A DNA stretch of 64,000 nucleotides from Bacteroidota bacterium. GTDB taxonomy: Bacteria > Bacteroidota > Bacteroidia > B-17B0 > Aurantibacillaceae. Within the stretch, counting starts at the first letter, position 1. Every line of letters begins with the position of its first letter. The DNA lies in contig JANYGK010000036.1 of assembly GCA_025362395.1 (NCBI GenBank), positions 18,356-82,355 of the forward strand. The letters are read 5' to 3'. Both the position numbers and the translations under genes were made by a program. The notes beneath the pieces were generated by a model. That model was not told the DNA's origin. It was given only the letters and a program-made list of their open reading frames with translations, and made no database searches. Below are positions 34,968 through 43,977 of this stretch, piece by piece.

Positions 34968-35030
34968 CCTCCGTCCTGCGGACACCTTCCCGAATCAAGT
35001 TCGGGACAGGCTCTTTGAAGGAGAAACTTG
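34968..35030. repeat. Palindromic intergenic repeat after polA
   Basis: CTCCGTCCTGCGGACACCTT carries the local hairpin GTCC-TGC-GGAC. It is followed by TCCCGAA-TCAAG-TTCGGGA (a perfect 7-bp stem) and then ACAGGCTCTTTGAAGGAGA, whose end partly complements the start. It lies between convergent polA and the helicase gene. The composition is more GC-rich than its surroundings. From memory similar CTCCGTC...TTCGGGA elements recur between genes in Bacteroidota; only one copy is in this window. Confidence 0.6.
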
Positions 35031-35047
35031 TTTACTGCAAATACCTT

Positions 35048-36385
35048 TTATTTATTCGAACTTTTTTCGCGGTTCCGTTTATCTGCAATGCGTTGTAAGC
35101 TTGCTTGGCGGCGTTTCCCGCCGATGTTCACTTTCTTGTTCTTGTCTTTCTTTTCGTGGAATGCCCCTGTAGGAGTTACCAATTTAGGGATTTTCTTTAA
35201 GCTCTTATCGCGTTTTACCGGTTTTTCATCCTGTGTTAAGTTTTCCGAAACTTCAACAGCTTCAGGCAAGTCAAGCATCTGAATTTTTTTATGCATTAAG
35301 GCTTCAATTTCTTTTTGCATGGGCTGATTGGCTTTGGTAATAAAGCTAATTGCAATACCTGTCTTATCCGCTCTTCCCGTTCTTCCTATCCGGTGAATGT
35401 AAGCATTGGGATCTTTAACCGGCATATCAAAATTAATAACGTGTGTTACATCTTTCAGGTCTAACCCGCGGGCAATTACATCAGTGGCTATAAGCATACG
35501 GTGTGTGCCTTCATCAAACTGTTTCACAGCGCTGAAACGCTGAGGCTGCGATTTATTAGAATGGATCACCCCAATATCTTCTGCAAAGCCGGCCTCTAAT
35601 TCTTTATAAATTTCATCCGCTATTTTTTTATTTTTTACAAATAACAGCACTTTTGTAAAGTCTTTTTCATGCTGTAATAAAAATTCCAATAGGTTTGCTT
35701 TTGTATAAAAGTTAGGAACGGAATACCCCTGTTGAATAATTTTTTCTAACGGTGTGCCTCTGCTTATTAATTCAATATACTCAGGTTTTTTAAAATGATT
35801 TTCTATCATTAATTCCACATCTTCATTCAAAGTAGCCGAAAACATGAGGTTTTGACGCTTTTCAGGTAAAATATCAAGGATTTTTGTAAGCTGTGAACGG
35901 AACCCTAAATTCAACATTTCATCTACTTCATCAATTACTAATTTTTGAATGCCTGTAAATTGTAATGTCCGGCTCAAGGTTAAATCTATTAACCTTCCGG
36001 GCGTTGCTACTAAAATATCAAGGCCGTCATATACCTGTTGTTTTTGTACATTAATATTTGATGCACCGTATACTCCAAGGCATCTTACACGCATGTATTT
36101 ACTTAATTTTTCAATTTCATTTACTACCTGCACCACTAATTCTCTTGTGGGTACTACAATTAATACACGGGGTGCCCGTTGTTCAGAATAAGTAAGCTGT
36201 CTTAAAATAGGAAGTAAATACGAGAACGTTTTTCCTGTACCTGTTTGTGCAATACCAACGGCATCGCGTCCCGACATAATTACAGGGAATGCTTTCTCCT
36301 GTATAGGGGTCGGTTTTTCAAAACCTATATCGCTTAACGCGTTTAATAATGGTTTGGTAAGGTTAAGATCTTTAAACGTTGTCAT
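35048..36385 (-). CDS. DEAD-box family ATP-dependent RNA helicase
   Basis: This 445-residue helicase of the RhlE-like group has the Q motif (GFEKPTPIQEKAFP), Walker A AQTGTGKT, PTRELVVQ, TPGRLIDL, motif II DEVD (not DEAD) in LVIDEVDEMLNLGF, MFSATL, and HRIGRTGR. The C-terminal about 75 residues are Lys/Arg-rich (HEKKDKNKKVNIGGKRRQ), a likely RNA-binding tail. I start at the ATG at 36383-36385 (MTTFKDLNL); the frame extends six codons further to a TTG that lies in the -7 box. A role in RNA remodelling is a family inference. Confidence 0.93.
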   Translation of the reverse strand: MTTFKDLNLTKPLLNALSDIGFEKPTPIQEKAFPVIMSGRDAVGIAQTGTGKTFSYLLPILRQLTYSEQRAPRVLIVVPTRELVVQVVNEIEKLSKYMRVRCLGVYGASNINVQKQQVYDGLDILVATPGRLIDLTLSRTLQFTGIQKLVIDEVDEMLNLGFRSQLTKILDILPEKRQNLMFSATLNEDVELMIENHFKKPEYIELISRGTPLEKIIQQGYSVPNFYTKANLLEFLLQHEKDFTKVLLFVKNKKIADEIYKELEAGFAEDIGVIHSNKSQPQRFSAVKQFDEGTHRMLIATDVIARGLDLKDVTHVINFDMPVKDPNAYIHRIGRTGRADKTGIAISFITKANQPMQKEIEALMHKKIQMLDLPEAVEVSENLTQDEKPVKRDKSLKKIPKLVTPTGAFHEKKDKNKKVNIGGKRRQASLQRIADKRNREKSSNK

Positions 36386-36400
36386 GCCTGTTAATTTTGG

Positions 36401-36408
36401 CAAAGATA
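36401..36408 (-). promoter_or_regulatory. -7 box of the RNA helicase gene
   Basis: On the minus strand TATCTTTG matches TAnnTTTG 15 bp upstream of the ATG at 36385, and it sets the start choice for that gene. The -33 position reads ACTG rather than TTTG. Confidence 0.6.
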
Positions 36409-36494
36409 CGTTATTTTTTGCAGCCTGCAGTATGGTATGCAGCCTGCCCGGCTATAGTATAGGCAATTACTGAGCATTGGTGAATAGAATAATA

Positions 36495-36713
36495 CTAAAG
36501 CTTTCTTAATGGTTCGAGTAAATATTCAAGCCCGTTAGATTTTATTTCGTAAATGGTTGCCAGTTGCATACCCAGCTTGCCTTCCGGGAAGCCGCCTTTT
36601 CTCATAAACCATTCAAGGTAGGATACAGGAAGGTCTGCTAAAATCCTCCCCCGGTATTTACCAAAAGGCATCTTTAGTTTAACAAGTTCCAATAATATTT
36701 CAGAGTTGTGCAT
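36495..36713 (-). CDS. DUF3820 family small protein
   Basis: The 72-residue product contains KMPFGKYRGRILADLPVSYL and WFMRKGGFPEGKLG, the signature of DUF3820 (once called a putative quorum-sensing-regulated virulence factor). The 'F-G-K-Y-x-G' segment and Trp-Phe pair are conserved features. No activity is established. The start at 36713 lies 6 bp after the lepB stop codon, so the two genes are in one operon. Confidence 0.85.
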   Translation of the reverse strand: MHNSEILLELVKLKMPFGKYRGRILADLPVSYLEWFMRKGGFPEGKLGMQLATIYEIKSNGLEYLLEPLRKL

Positions 36714-36719
36714 GTAAGA

Positions 36720-38465
36720 TTATGCTTTTTTCTGCTTCCGTTTTTTATTCCAATAATTATAACCGATTAACGCGAGTATAAATATCAATACAGGAATTTT
36801 CCAGGATACAAGCCCGTCTTCACCTACATAACACATAAAACGACCCCAGCGGAATTTTCCGTCGTGAGCATTTTTTGTCAGCGAGCCGAGTACAGATTTT
36901 CCGGAGATAGGATTATTTTTAGGATCTTTCATGCTGAACCAAACAAATACAGGTCTGCCAACTACATGATCAAACGGTACAACACCCCAGCTGCGGCTGT
37001 CTGCAGAGTTATGCCGGTTATCTCCCATCATCCAATAATAACCCTGTTTAAAGGTATAAGACGTAATGGGTTTCCCATCGTATAATACATTAGCGCCTGA
37101 AGTAGTAATATGATGAATTCCGTTATCGTAAGTGCTTAACATTTTTTCGTATAAGCAAATATTACCTGTATCAATAGCAACCGTCATACCTTCCGTTGGA
37201 AGAGTTAACGGACCAAAATTGTCATTGTTCCAAGGATAATGGGGATTGTGCGGAAAAATACTTTGATTGTATTCTTTTTTTGGAGCTACTTGTTTTTTTA
37301 CTTCCAGTACATTAGGGATCGCTTTTATTTGCGCGGCTACATCCTCCGGCATATTCATCATGTAAACTACTGTATCGGCTGATATAGCTTTAATTCCGGC
37401 TTCGGTCACATAAATATCATGATCATCTAAAAACGCTTCGTTCATCATGTAATTTTGCCTGCCGGTTTCCGGATCACTTTCAATACGGTCAAACAAATGC
37501 GTGTATGTTTTCACATCATAAAAATGCTGCGCGTGTTCGGGCATAGCCTGTTTTTTATCATTAATATAAATTTCTCCGTCTTTTATTTCTAATTTATCTC
37601 CTGCTATGGCTACACAGCGTTTTACATAATGCTCGCGTTTGTCAACGGGGCGTCCTACTTTTTTTCCATTTTTTACCGTAATATCTCCAAGTTCAATAGT
37701 GAAATTAGGATTGTTCATGTTTTGATATCCGTGACGTCTTACCATTTCGTAGTAGCTTGTGTATTGCTGTGTACCAATGGTTACGGTATCTCCGTCAGGA
37801 TAATTGAAAACTACTATTTCACCGTTTTTTGGTTTTGAATAACCCGGTAAACGCATGTAAGGCAATTTTATCCACTCTACATACGATTGTGTACCTGTGG
37901 TAAAAGGTAGTGTGTGATGTGCAAACGGAAAGGCAATAGGTGTTTGCGGCACCTTAGCACCGTAGCATAATTTATTAACGAATAAAAAATCGCCTACCAT
38001 TAACGACTTTTCTAACGATGAGGTAGGAATAGTAAACGCTTCAAAGAAAAACCCGCGAATAATACTTGCTGCTACTACGGCAAAAATAATGGGATCAGCC
38101 CAGTTTTTTACAAACGAAGATTCTGATTTGATATCGCTTACACCAAAATATTTTGTCTCTTTGCTGAAACCTAAATACGCAAAGTATAAATAGGGCATTA
38201 CTGCTGCTAAAAACAAGTCATTATTTTGTCGTTTTTTAAAAGCACGGGCTAATTGGAAACCATATACACCATACATAATAAGGTTTACACCCGGTACGAT
38301 CATAATTAACCCCCACCATTTAGGGCGATTAATTAATTTGCCGAGCTCCCAAAAATTATAAACAGGAATTAATGCTTTCCATGCAGGCAGGCCCGCTTTT
38401 TCAAATATTTTATACAATCCCGCAAATGATATTAAAACAAGTATTAAAAAAATGATGTTGCCCAT
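36720..38465 (-). CDS. lepB: Signal peptidase I fused to an N-terminal DUF5684 membrane domain
   Basis: This 581-residue inner-membrane protease removes Sec signal peptides. The N-terminal about 110 residues (AGLPAWKALIPVYNFWEL, several hydrophobic helices) match DUF5684, a fusion typical of Bacteroidota. The catalytic Ser is Ser150 in IPTSSLEKSLMVGD and the general base Lys is Lys282 in VKRCVAIAGD; box E GDNRHNSADSRSWG is intact. A large insert (about 290-460) separates the last two boxes. A C-terminal transmembrane helix and a basic tail end the protein. It lies downstream of dapB in the par gene run. Confidence 0.93.
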   Translation of the reverse strand: MGNIIFLILVLISFAGLYKIFEKAGLPAWKALIPVYNFWELGKLINRPKWWGLIMIVPGVNLIMYGVYGFQLARAFKKRQNNDLFLAAVMPYLYFAYLGFSKETKYFGVSDIKSESSFVKNWADPIIFAVVAASIIRGFFFEAFTIPTSSLEKSLMVGDFLFVNKLCYGAKVPQTPIAFPFAHHTLPFTTGTQSYVEWIKLPYMRLPGYSKPKNGEIVVFNYPDGDTVTIGTQQYTSYYEMVRRHGYQNMNNPNFTIELGDITVKNGKKVGRPVDKREHYVKRCVAIAGDKLEIKDGEIYINDKKQAMPEHAQHFYDVKTYTHLFDRIESDPETGRQNYMMNEAFLDDHDIYVTEAGIKAISADTVVYMMNMPEDVAAQIKAIPNVLEVKKQVAPKKEYNQSIFPHNPHYPWNNDNFGPLTLPTEGMTVAIDTGNICLYEKMLSTYDNGIHHITTSGANVLYDGKPITSYTFKQGYYWMMGDNRHNSADSRSWGVVPFDHVVGRPVFVWFSMKDPKNNPISGKSVLGSLTKNAHDGKFRWGRFMCYVGEDGLVSWKIPVLIFILALIGYNYWNKKRKQKKA

Positions 38466-38528
38466 GTTATAGTTATGAATTATAAGTTTTTTAGTTGTTT
38501 GCGTTTAATTTTTAATAATTACTGATTA

Positions 38529-39236
38529 TCATACCAGGTCATTCATGGTAAATATACCTTTTTTACTTTTAATATATTCGGCTGCTATAACGGCGCCTAA
38601 GGCAAAGCCTTTGCGGTTATGTGCCTTATGCATGATTTCAATATCATCCACCTCCGATGTGTATTTTACGATGTGTGTGCCCGGAACTTCATCTTCCCTA
38701 ACGTCTTTAATAAAAATAGTTTCCGAATCTTTATCGGTAATGCTGTAGTTGTTTTTTCGGCTTATTTTTTCGATGATCCGGTTGGCTAATGTTATGGCTG
38801 TTCCACTTGGCTTATCCAGTTTATGAATGTGATGGATTTCTTCCATCTCAACATTATACGAATCATATTTATTCATTAATTCTGCCAGGTAAGAATTTAC
38901 TTTCATAAATACATTAACCCCTAAGCTGAAATTTGTCGCATGAAATAGAGTCCCGTTTTTTTGATTACATTCTGATTCAATTTCTTTAAGTGAATTGTAC
39001 CAGCCTGTAGTGCCAACTACTACAGGAACGCAGGCATCAAAACATTTTTTAATATTTTGTATAACAGTATGCGGTGTGCTGAATTCAATAGCAACATCCG
39101 CTTTTTTAAGTTCTTCTAAACTGAAAGTGGTTGCATTATTTCCACTTACTTTTAAAACAATATGGTGGCCTCTTTGTAAAGCGATAGATTCTATCTCTTT
39201 ACCCATTTTGCCGTATCCTAATAATGCTATGTTCAT
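38529..39236 (-). CDS. dapB: 4-hydroxy-tetrahydrodipicolinate reductase
   Basis: This 235-residue enzyme of diaminopimelate/lysine synthesis has NAD(P)-binding MNIALLGYGKMG at the start, VVGTTGW, and the catalytic segment EEIHHIHKLDKPSGTA with the conserved His and Lys. I choose the ATG at 39234-39236, which gives the canonical start; an in-frame ATG at 39257 adds only MKYKKTN. It supplies precursors for lysine and peptidoglycan. Operon order parA-parB-DUF5683-dapB-lepB is characteristic of Bacteroidota. Confidence 0.94.
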   Translation of the reverse strand: MNIALLGYGKMGKEIESIALQRGHHIVLKVSGNNATTFSLEELKKADVAIEFSTPHTVIQNIKKCFDACVPVVVGTTGWYNSLKEIESECNQKNGTLFHATNFSLGVNVFMKVNSYLAELMNKYDSYNVEMEEIHHIHKLDKPSGTAITLANRIIEKISRKNNYSITDKDSETIFIKDVREDEVPGTHIVKYTSEVDDIEIMHKAHNRKGFALGAVIAAEYIKSKKGIFTMNDLV

Positions 39237-39338
39237 ATTTGTTTTTTTGTATTTCATTAAACCTTATAAAAAACATATAAGTTTTATTTCAATATAACCT
39301 TTGCTGTATCTTAGGCCTTAAACCTTTTGTTCTTTTAA

Positions 39339-39920
39339 TTATTTAAAATTTAATTTAAGTGTTAAGCCGGTTTGCAGTTTGTTATTGTAACCTAATGTTG
39401 AATAGGGCTTAATTTGTAGGCTGAGGTCGTCGCTTACATCAAATGTTTTAAGGTGCGCGGCTACATTTGCGTCAATAATATTAACCACATAAACAAGTGC
39501 GCCAACAATTATGGCAATATCCCTGCGTTTTTTATAATAATTTTTTTCGGTGATGAGTTGGTCACTCGAATAACGCGTAGTGTTTAGTGTATTGGGATCA
39601 CCATCGTTTTCAGCCCTGAGATTATTACTGTAAAATTTATAATTTTTATAATTGCTGTAGCCCCAATACCCTAAACCGCCTAAGGCTGCGTATATAACGG
39701 GCATTTTCCAATACTGCCGGTTATAAGCCTGGCCGGCACCGGGAATAATAGCACTTAATGTCGCGGCTTTGCGGGCTGTTCCATAAATTGCTTTTTTAGT
39801 TTCTTTTTTTGCTTTAACAGTATCGACCGCGGAAGTTTTTACGGTATCTATTCGTTGCGCATAAGTTGTACAGCAAATCAATGTAAATAACAAAATAATA
39901 TATAGGTGTAAAATTTTCAC
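39339..39920 (-). CDS. DUF5683 domain membrane protein
   Basis: This 193-residue protein has a signal peptide (MKILHLYIILLFTLICCTTYAQ), a Lys/Thr-rich stretch, then AATLSAIIPGAGQAYNRQYWKMPVIY followed by hydrophobic helices (IYAALGGLGYWGYSNY and IAIIVGALVYVVNIIDANVAAHL). The IPGAGQ-YN-Q-WK-P motif identifies DUF5683. Function is unknown; its constant place between parB and dapB in Bacteroidota suggests an envelope or cell-cycle link, which is an inference. Confidence 0.88.
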   Translation of the reverse strand: MKILHLYIILLFTLICCTTYAQRIDTVKTSAVDTVKAKKETKKAIYGTARKAATLSAIIPGAGQAYNRQYWKMPVIYAALGGLGYWGYSNYKNYKFYSNNLRAENDGDPNTLNTTRYSSDQLITEKNYYKKRRDIAIIVGALVYVVNIIDANVAAHLKTFDVSDDLSLQIKPYSTLGYNNKLQTGLTLKLNFK

Positions 39921-39976
39921 TAATCAAAAGTATACACAGAAAACTTTTATTAAAGATTTCCGGTAGTAACGGTTAG

Positions 39977-40873
39977 TTAATTTATGTCAAAAAACGATAA
40001 AATATGTTCAAGCTCGGTTTCATTGCTAAAGCTTAAAGATAAGCTGCCTGCGCCCTTTACGTTGCGTTTAAAGTCAAATGATTTACTGAATATTTTCTCC
40101 AGTTTTTTAGCGATCTGTTTGTCTTCAATAGTAAGCGGTTTTTCTACACGAGTGGTTTTAGGAGTAAATTTTAGTTTTTCTCCGCGCGCTAATTCTTCTA
40201 CCTGGCGAACCGATAATTCATTTTCAACAGCCATGGCATAAATGGCTAATTGCTTATCTTCATTTTCAATGCTTAGTAACGCTCGCGCGTGGCCCATTGA
40301 TATATCTTTATCGCGCACCGCTTTTTGAATAACGGCCGGCAATTTTAAAAGTCTTAAAAAATTGGTAACGGTGCTGCGTTGTTTGTTTACTTTTTCACTT
40401 AATTGTTCTTGTGTAATATTACATTCATCAATTAAACGTTTGTAGCTTAATGATATTTCTATCGGGTCAAGGTCTTCACGTTGAATGTTTTCTATCAATC
40501 CCATTTCAAGCATTGCCTGGTCATTGGCAACTCTTAAGTAAGCGGGGATTTCAGTTAACCCGGCAAGTTGTGTAGCTCTGAAACGGCGTTCTCCCGAAAT
40601 AAGCTGGTATTTATCATAACCCAGTTTACGAACAGTGATTGGCTGAATAATGCCGTGCTGCTTAATGGAATCAGCCAACTCCTGTAAAGCAATTTCTTCG
40701 AAATTAGTACGGGGCTGAAAAGGATTTGTTTCAATATCTTTTATTTTAATAACGGCAATTGACCCGACAACAGGCGAACCATCGCCTGATTGCCTGGTTG
40801 TAATATCTGTTTTGGCATTTTCCAGTAACGCGCTTAACCCTCTTCCTAATGCCGGTTTTTTATTTGTACTCAT
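39977..40873 (-). CDS. parB: Chromosome partitioning protein ParB
   Basis: This 298-residue protein has the N-terminal leader KKPALGRGLSALLENAK, the ParB/Srx CTP-binding motif NPFQPRTNFEE and GERRFRATQLAG, then a helix-turn-helix (EISLSYKRLIDECNITQEQLSEKV and RSTVTNFLRLLKLP) for parS binding. The C-terminal dimerisation part is about residues 240-298. It acts with ParA in origin segregation. I saw no parS-like palindrome close by, though I could not search exhaustively. The gap to parA is 98 bp. Confidence 0.95.
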   Translation of the reverse strand: MSTNKKPALGRGLSALLENAKTDITTRQSGDGSPVVGSIAVIKIKDIETNPFQPRTNFEEIALQELADSIKQHGIIQPITVRKLGYDKYQLISGERRFRATQLAGLTEIPAYLRVANDQAMLEMGLIENIQREDLDPIEISLSYKRLIDECNITQEQLSEKVNKQRSTVTNFLRLLKLPAVIQKAVRDKDISMGHARALLSIENEDKQLAIYAMAVENELSVRQVEELARGEKLKFTPKTTRVEKPLTIEDKQIAKKLEKIFSKSFDFKRNVKGAGSLSLSFSNETELEHILSFFDIN

Positions 40874-40971
40874 TTTTTTGTAGTTTGGAAAGTTAAAAAG
40901 TTTAAAGGTTTAGAAAGTCAAGACATTCTCAATTTTTCTAAACTTTCAATTTTCTAATTTTCAATTTAATT

Positions 40972-41805
40972 TTATCCTTCGTTAAATTCTGATTCTTCTT
41001 CTGTAAAGGTCATTGTTCTGTCTTCATCGCTTATTTTAGTTAAGCCGTTGCGTTGCAAAATTTCGCGGGCAAGGTTTAAATAATTTACCGATCCTTTTCC
41101 GATAGCATCGTGCATAATAATTGTTTTACCATGGCTTGGCGCTTCCGCCAGTTTAATGTTACGCTGTACAATAGTTTGAAATACCATATTCTGGAAATGC
41201 ATTTTTACTTCTTCTACAACCTGGTTAGCAAGCTTTAAGCGCGGATCGTACATGGTAAGCAATACCCCTTCAATATCTAAATTAGTATTAATATGCGCCT
41301 GAACTAATTTTATGGTCTGTAATAATTTCCCCATCCCCTCTAAAGCAAAATACTCACATTGTACGGGGATGATCACGCTGTCTGCCGCCGCTAAAGAATT
41401 AATAACGGTAAGGCCCAGTGAAGGACAGCAATCAATAATAATAAAATCGTAATCGCCTTTAATTTTATCCAAAGCGGCTTTCATCATGTAATCCCTGTCA
41501 GGCAGGTTTACAATTTCCAGTTCAATGGCTACAAGGTCAGTATTGGTTGGTAACAGGTATAAATTAGGCGTTTCTGTTTCAAGGATCACCTCTTTAGGAT
41601 GTGTATTGTTGATAATGCATTCGTACAAACCCGCTTTTACATCCCTGGGTTCAATACCCACTCCCGATGTAGAATTAGCCTGTGGGTCACCGTCAACCAA
41701 CAATGTTTTATATTCTAAAACAGCCAGTGAGGCTGCTAAATTAATAGCAGAAGTTGTTTTACCGACTCCGCCTTTTTGATTTGCTATTGCTATTATTTTT
41801 CCCAT
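40972..41805 (-). CDS. parA: Chromosome partitioning ATPase ParA (Soj)
   Basis: This 277-residue Walker ATPase starts [20 protein letters not shown], with the deviant Walker A KGGVGKTT (residues 10-17), the Walker A' [13 protein letters not shown] and the Walker B-like [17 protein letters not shown]. No N-terminal helix-turn-helix extension is present, as in chromosomal Soj. A short acidic tail (EEESEFNEG) ends it. First gene of the par-dapB-lepB run. Confidence 0.95.
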   Translation of the reverse strand: MGKIIAIANQKGGVGKTTSAINLAASLAVLEYKTLLVDGDPQANSTSGVGIEPRDVKAGLYECIINNTHPKEVILETETPNLYLLPTNTDLVAIELEIVNLPDRDYMMKAALDKIKGDYDFIIIDCCPSLGLTVINSLAAADSVIIPVQCEYFALEGMGKLLQTIKLVQAHINTNLDIEGVLLTMYDPRLKLANQVVEEVKMHFQNMVFQTIVQRNIKLAEAPSHGKTIIMHDAIGKGSVNYLNLAREILQRNGLTKISDEDRTMTFTEEESEFNEG

Positions 41806-41860
41806 GTGCTCAGTCAGTTTTAAAATTCAAATGTTATGCAATCGTCAAATTATATACTCT

Positions 41861-42541
41861 TTATTTATTGATCGTTTCACCAATTTCTAACAGCGTAAGA
41901 CTTTTCCCGGCGCGTTTAAATTTATGCCCGGCTTCCTCTTTATCAATTTTAATAGGGTCAAATGTATTGTAATGCATCCCTATAATGTCACTGCAATTAA
42001 TGAATTCGGTAGCGATAATGGCATTATCAATTCCCATTGTAAAATTATCGCCGATCGGCAAAAATGCAAAATCTATGGAACGGTAATTCCCAATTAATTT
42101 CATATCGTATGTAAGCGCTGTATCACCGGCGTAATAAAAATTTTTCTCATTGCTTTCAATCACAAAGCCCATCGGGTGCCCGCCATAGGAACCATCGGGC
42201 AAGCCGCTGCTGTGAACCGCATTTACACATTTTACAAAACCGAAGTCAAAGCTTTTTTTTCCGCCTATGTTCATCGGGTGCATATTTGCAACACCTTGCT
42301 TCTCAAGCCACGCAGCAATTTCCGAATTGCAGACTACCGCCGCCCCGGTGCGTTTTGCAATAGATACGGCATCTGCAATGTGATCGTCATGGCCGTGTGT
42401 TATTAAAATATAATCTGCTTTTACGGTAGCAGCGTCAATGTTTTTTGCAAGGCTGTTAGGCGTAATAAACGGATCAAAAAGTAAATGCTTTCCCCCAATT
42501 TCAACTCCAAAACAAGAATGGCCGTAATACGTAATATTCAT
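41861..42541 (-). CDS. UPF0173 metallo-beta-lactamase-fold hydrolase
   Basis: This 226-residue protein starts MNITYYGHSCFGVEIGGKHL and has the metal motif THGHDDHIADA, a further His in AVHSSGLPDGSYGGHPMG, the GDTALTYDM acidic ligand and the terminal IGMHYNTFDP. This is the UPF0173 metal-dependent hydrolase group. The substrate is unknown. The start is 119 bp from the divergent FMN reductase gene. Confidence 0.9.
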   Translation of the reverse strand: MNITYYGHSCFGVEIGGKHLLFDPFITPNSLAKNIDAATVKADYILITHGHDDHIADAVSIAKRTGAAVVCNSEIAAWLEKQGVANMHPMNIGGKKSFDFGFVKCVNAVHSSGLPDGSYGGHPMGFVIESNEKNFYYAGDTALTYDMKLIGNYRSIDFAFLPIGDNFTMGIDNAIIATEFINCSDIIGMHYNTFDPIKIDKEEAGHKFKRAGKSLTLLEIGETINK

Positions 42542-42633
42542 TATAGAAAATTCAGATAGAATGCATAATATATCACGTAAAAATAAACTATTTAGGGGGT
42601 TTATCTGTTTTTAGTTTTTAACAGTAAAATTCA

Positions 42634-42641
42634 TAACTTCG
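42634..42641 (+). promoter_or_regulatory. Probable -7 box for the FMN reductase gene
   Basis: TAACTTCG matches TAnnTTTG with one mismatch, 19 bp before the ATG at 42661. The -33 element is not clear. Confidence 0.4.
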
Positions 42642-42660
42642 CCAAAATGTTAATAATATA

Positions 42661-43188
42661 ATGAGTTCAATTACAGTTATATCTGCTACCAACCGCCCGG
42701 ACAGCCATACTGAGAAAATAGCCGCGCATTACGAAACTAGTTTAAAGAGTAAAGGCGAAATCGTTAATTACCTCAGTTTAAAAGATTTGCCTGATACTTT
42801 TATTAAGAGTGATCTGTATGGAAAACGGTCGCCCGAATTTCAAAAAATTATAGATAACGATGTCGTGAACCAGCATAAATTTATTTTTGTAAGCCCTGAA
42901 TATAACGGCAGTTTTGCCGGCATTTTAAAAATCTTTTTAGAAGCTATTCCTCCGCGCTTATGGGTTGATAATAAAGCTTGCTTAGTAGGTGTTTCAGCCG
43001 GGAGAGCAGGGAATTTAAGAGGATTGGAACACCTGACCAATATTTTGAATTATCTGAAAATAAACGTGTATCATAATAAATTACCGATCAGCAGGGTTGA
43101 TACACTAATGGATGCCAAAGGGCGTCTCAAAGATGAAGAAACGATAAACGCGATCGATCTACAGATAGACGGATTCCTGAAGTTTTAG
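42661..43188 (+). CDS. NADPH-dependent FMN reductase family protein
   Basis: This 175-residue flavodoxin-fold oxidoreductase starts SSITVISATNRPDSHTEKIA (FMN phosphate loop) and has SPEYNGSFAGILKIFLEAI, the conserved PEYN-G motif binding the flavin ring, and VGVSAGRAGNLRGLEHLTNIL. It probably reduces FMN, quinones or azo compounds with NAD(P)H. Physiological substrate unknown. It stands alone, divergent from the metallo-hydrolase and convergent with rnhA. The 161-bp gap to rnhA is AT-rich with no clear feature. Confidence 0.87.
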   Translation: MSSITVISATNRPDSHTEKIAAHYETSLKSKGEIVNYLSLKDLPDTFIKSDLYGKRSPEFQKIIDNDVVNQHKFIFVSPEYNGSFAGILKIFLEAIPPRLWVDNKACLVGVSAGRAGNLRGLEHLTNILNYLKINVYHNKLPISRVDTLMDAKGRLKDEETINAIDLQIDGFLKF

Positions 43189-43349
43189 TTTCCGATAATT
43201 AAACGCATAAAGCTACGAAAACTAAACCTTATATGTTCAAATATGGCTCATACGTTTAAACAAATAAATAAAAACCATATAAAATATTATAAGTTTATAA
43301 AAGATAAAACAGGATTGTAAATCTTATATTTCTATGTGGTTAAAAAAAT

Positions 43350-43835
43350 TTAAATTCCCAAGCCGGTATTTTTTTTAGAAAGCTCGTACCCTTCGTCAAC
43401 CAACTTATTGGGACTTTTACTTGCTGCAACCGCTAATTCATCACAACGGTTGTTTTCCGCATTTGCCGCATGACCTTTTACCCACGTAAACGTGACATTG
43501 TGTTTTTTATGAATTTCTAAAAATCGTTTCCATAGGTCGGGATTCGCTTTATCTTTAAATCCTTTTTTTACCCAACTATGCACCCATTTTAAATTAATGG
43601 AATCTACTACATATTTACTGTCAGAATAAACGATTACGTGCAATCCTTCTTTTTTCAGGGTTTCCAGGGCAACGATAACGCTTAATAATTCCATCCGGTT
43701 ATTTGTTGTTTTTACAAAACCCTGCGATAATTCTTTGCGTTGCCCTTTATATTTCATCACTACGCCATAACCTCCCGGGCCGGGATTTCCGCTGCAAGCC
43801 CCGTCTGTATATATTTCAACTGTTGAATGATCCAT
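43350..43835 (-). CDS. rnhA: Ribonuclease HI
   Basis: This 161-residue nuclease cleaves RNA in RNA-DNA hybrids. The catalytic residues are visible: Asp11 (IYTDGACSGNPGPGGYG), Glu49 (NNRMELLS), Asp72 (VYSDSKYVVDSI) and Asp132 (NNRCDELA), plus the KKGFKDKANPDLWKR basic handle and VKGHAAN loop. A C-terminal about 20-residue tail (DEGYELSKKNTGLGI) is extra to the core. Single gene, convergent with the FMN reductase. Confidence 0.96.
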   Translation of the reverse strand: MDHSTVEIYTDGACSGNPGPGGYGVVMKYKGQRKELSQGFVKTTNNRMELLSVIVALETLKKEGLHVIVYSDSKYVVDSINLKWVHSWVKKGFKDKANPDLWKRFLEIHKKHNVTFTWVKGHAANAENNRCDELAVAASKSPNKLVDEGYELSKKNTGLGI

Positions 43836-43977
43836 AATCCCGTAAAGATAGCTATTTGCAATACAATACTCTGCGCAGCTTAAATATTTGTGAGTTAAGA
43901 AGTTAGTTTTTTATGCTTTTTTTTGATCACTTTTTTGATAGTTTTTTATATATTTAAAACTTATATAAATACATTAT

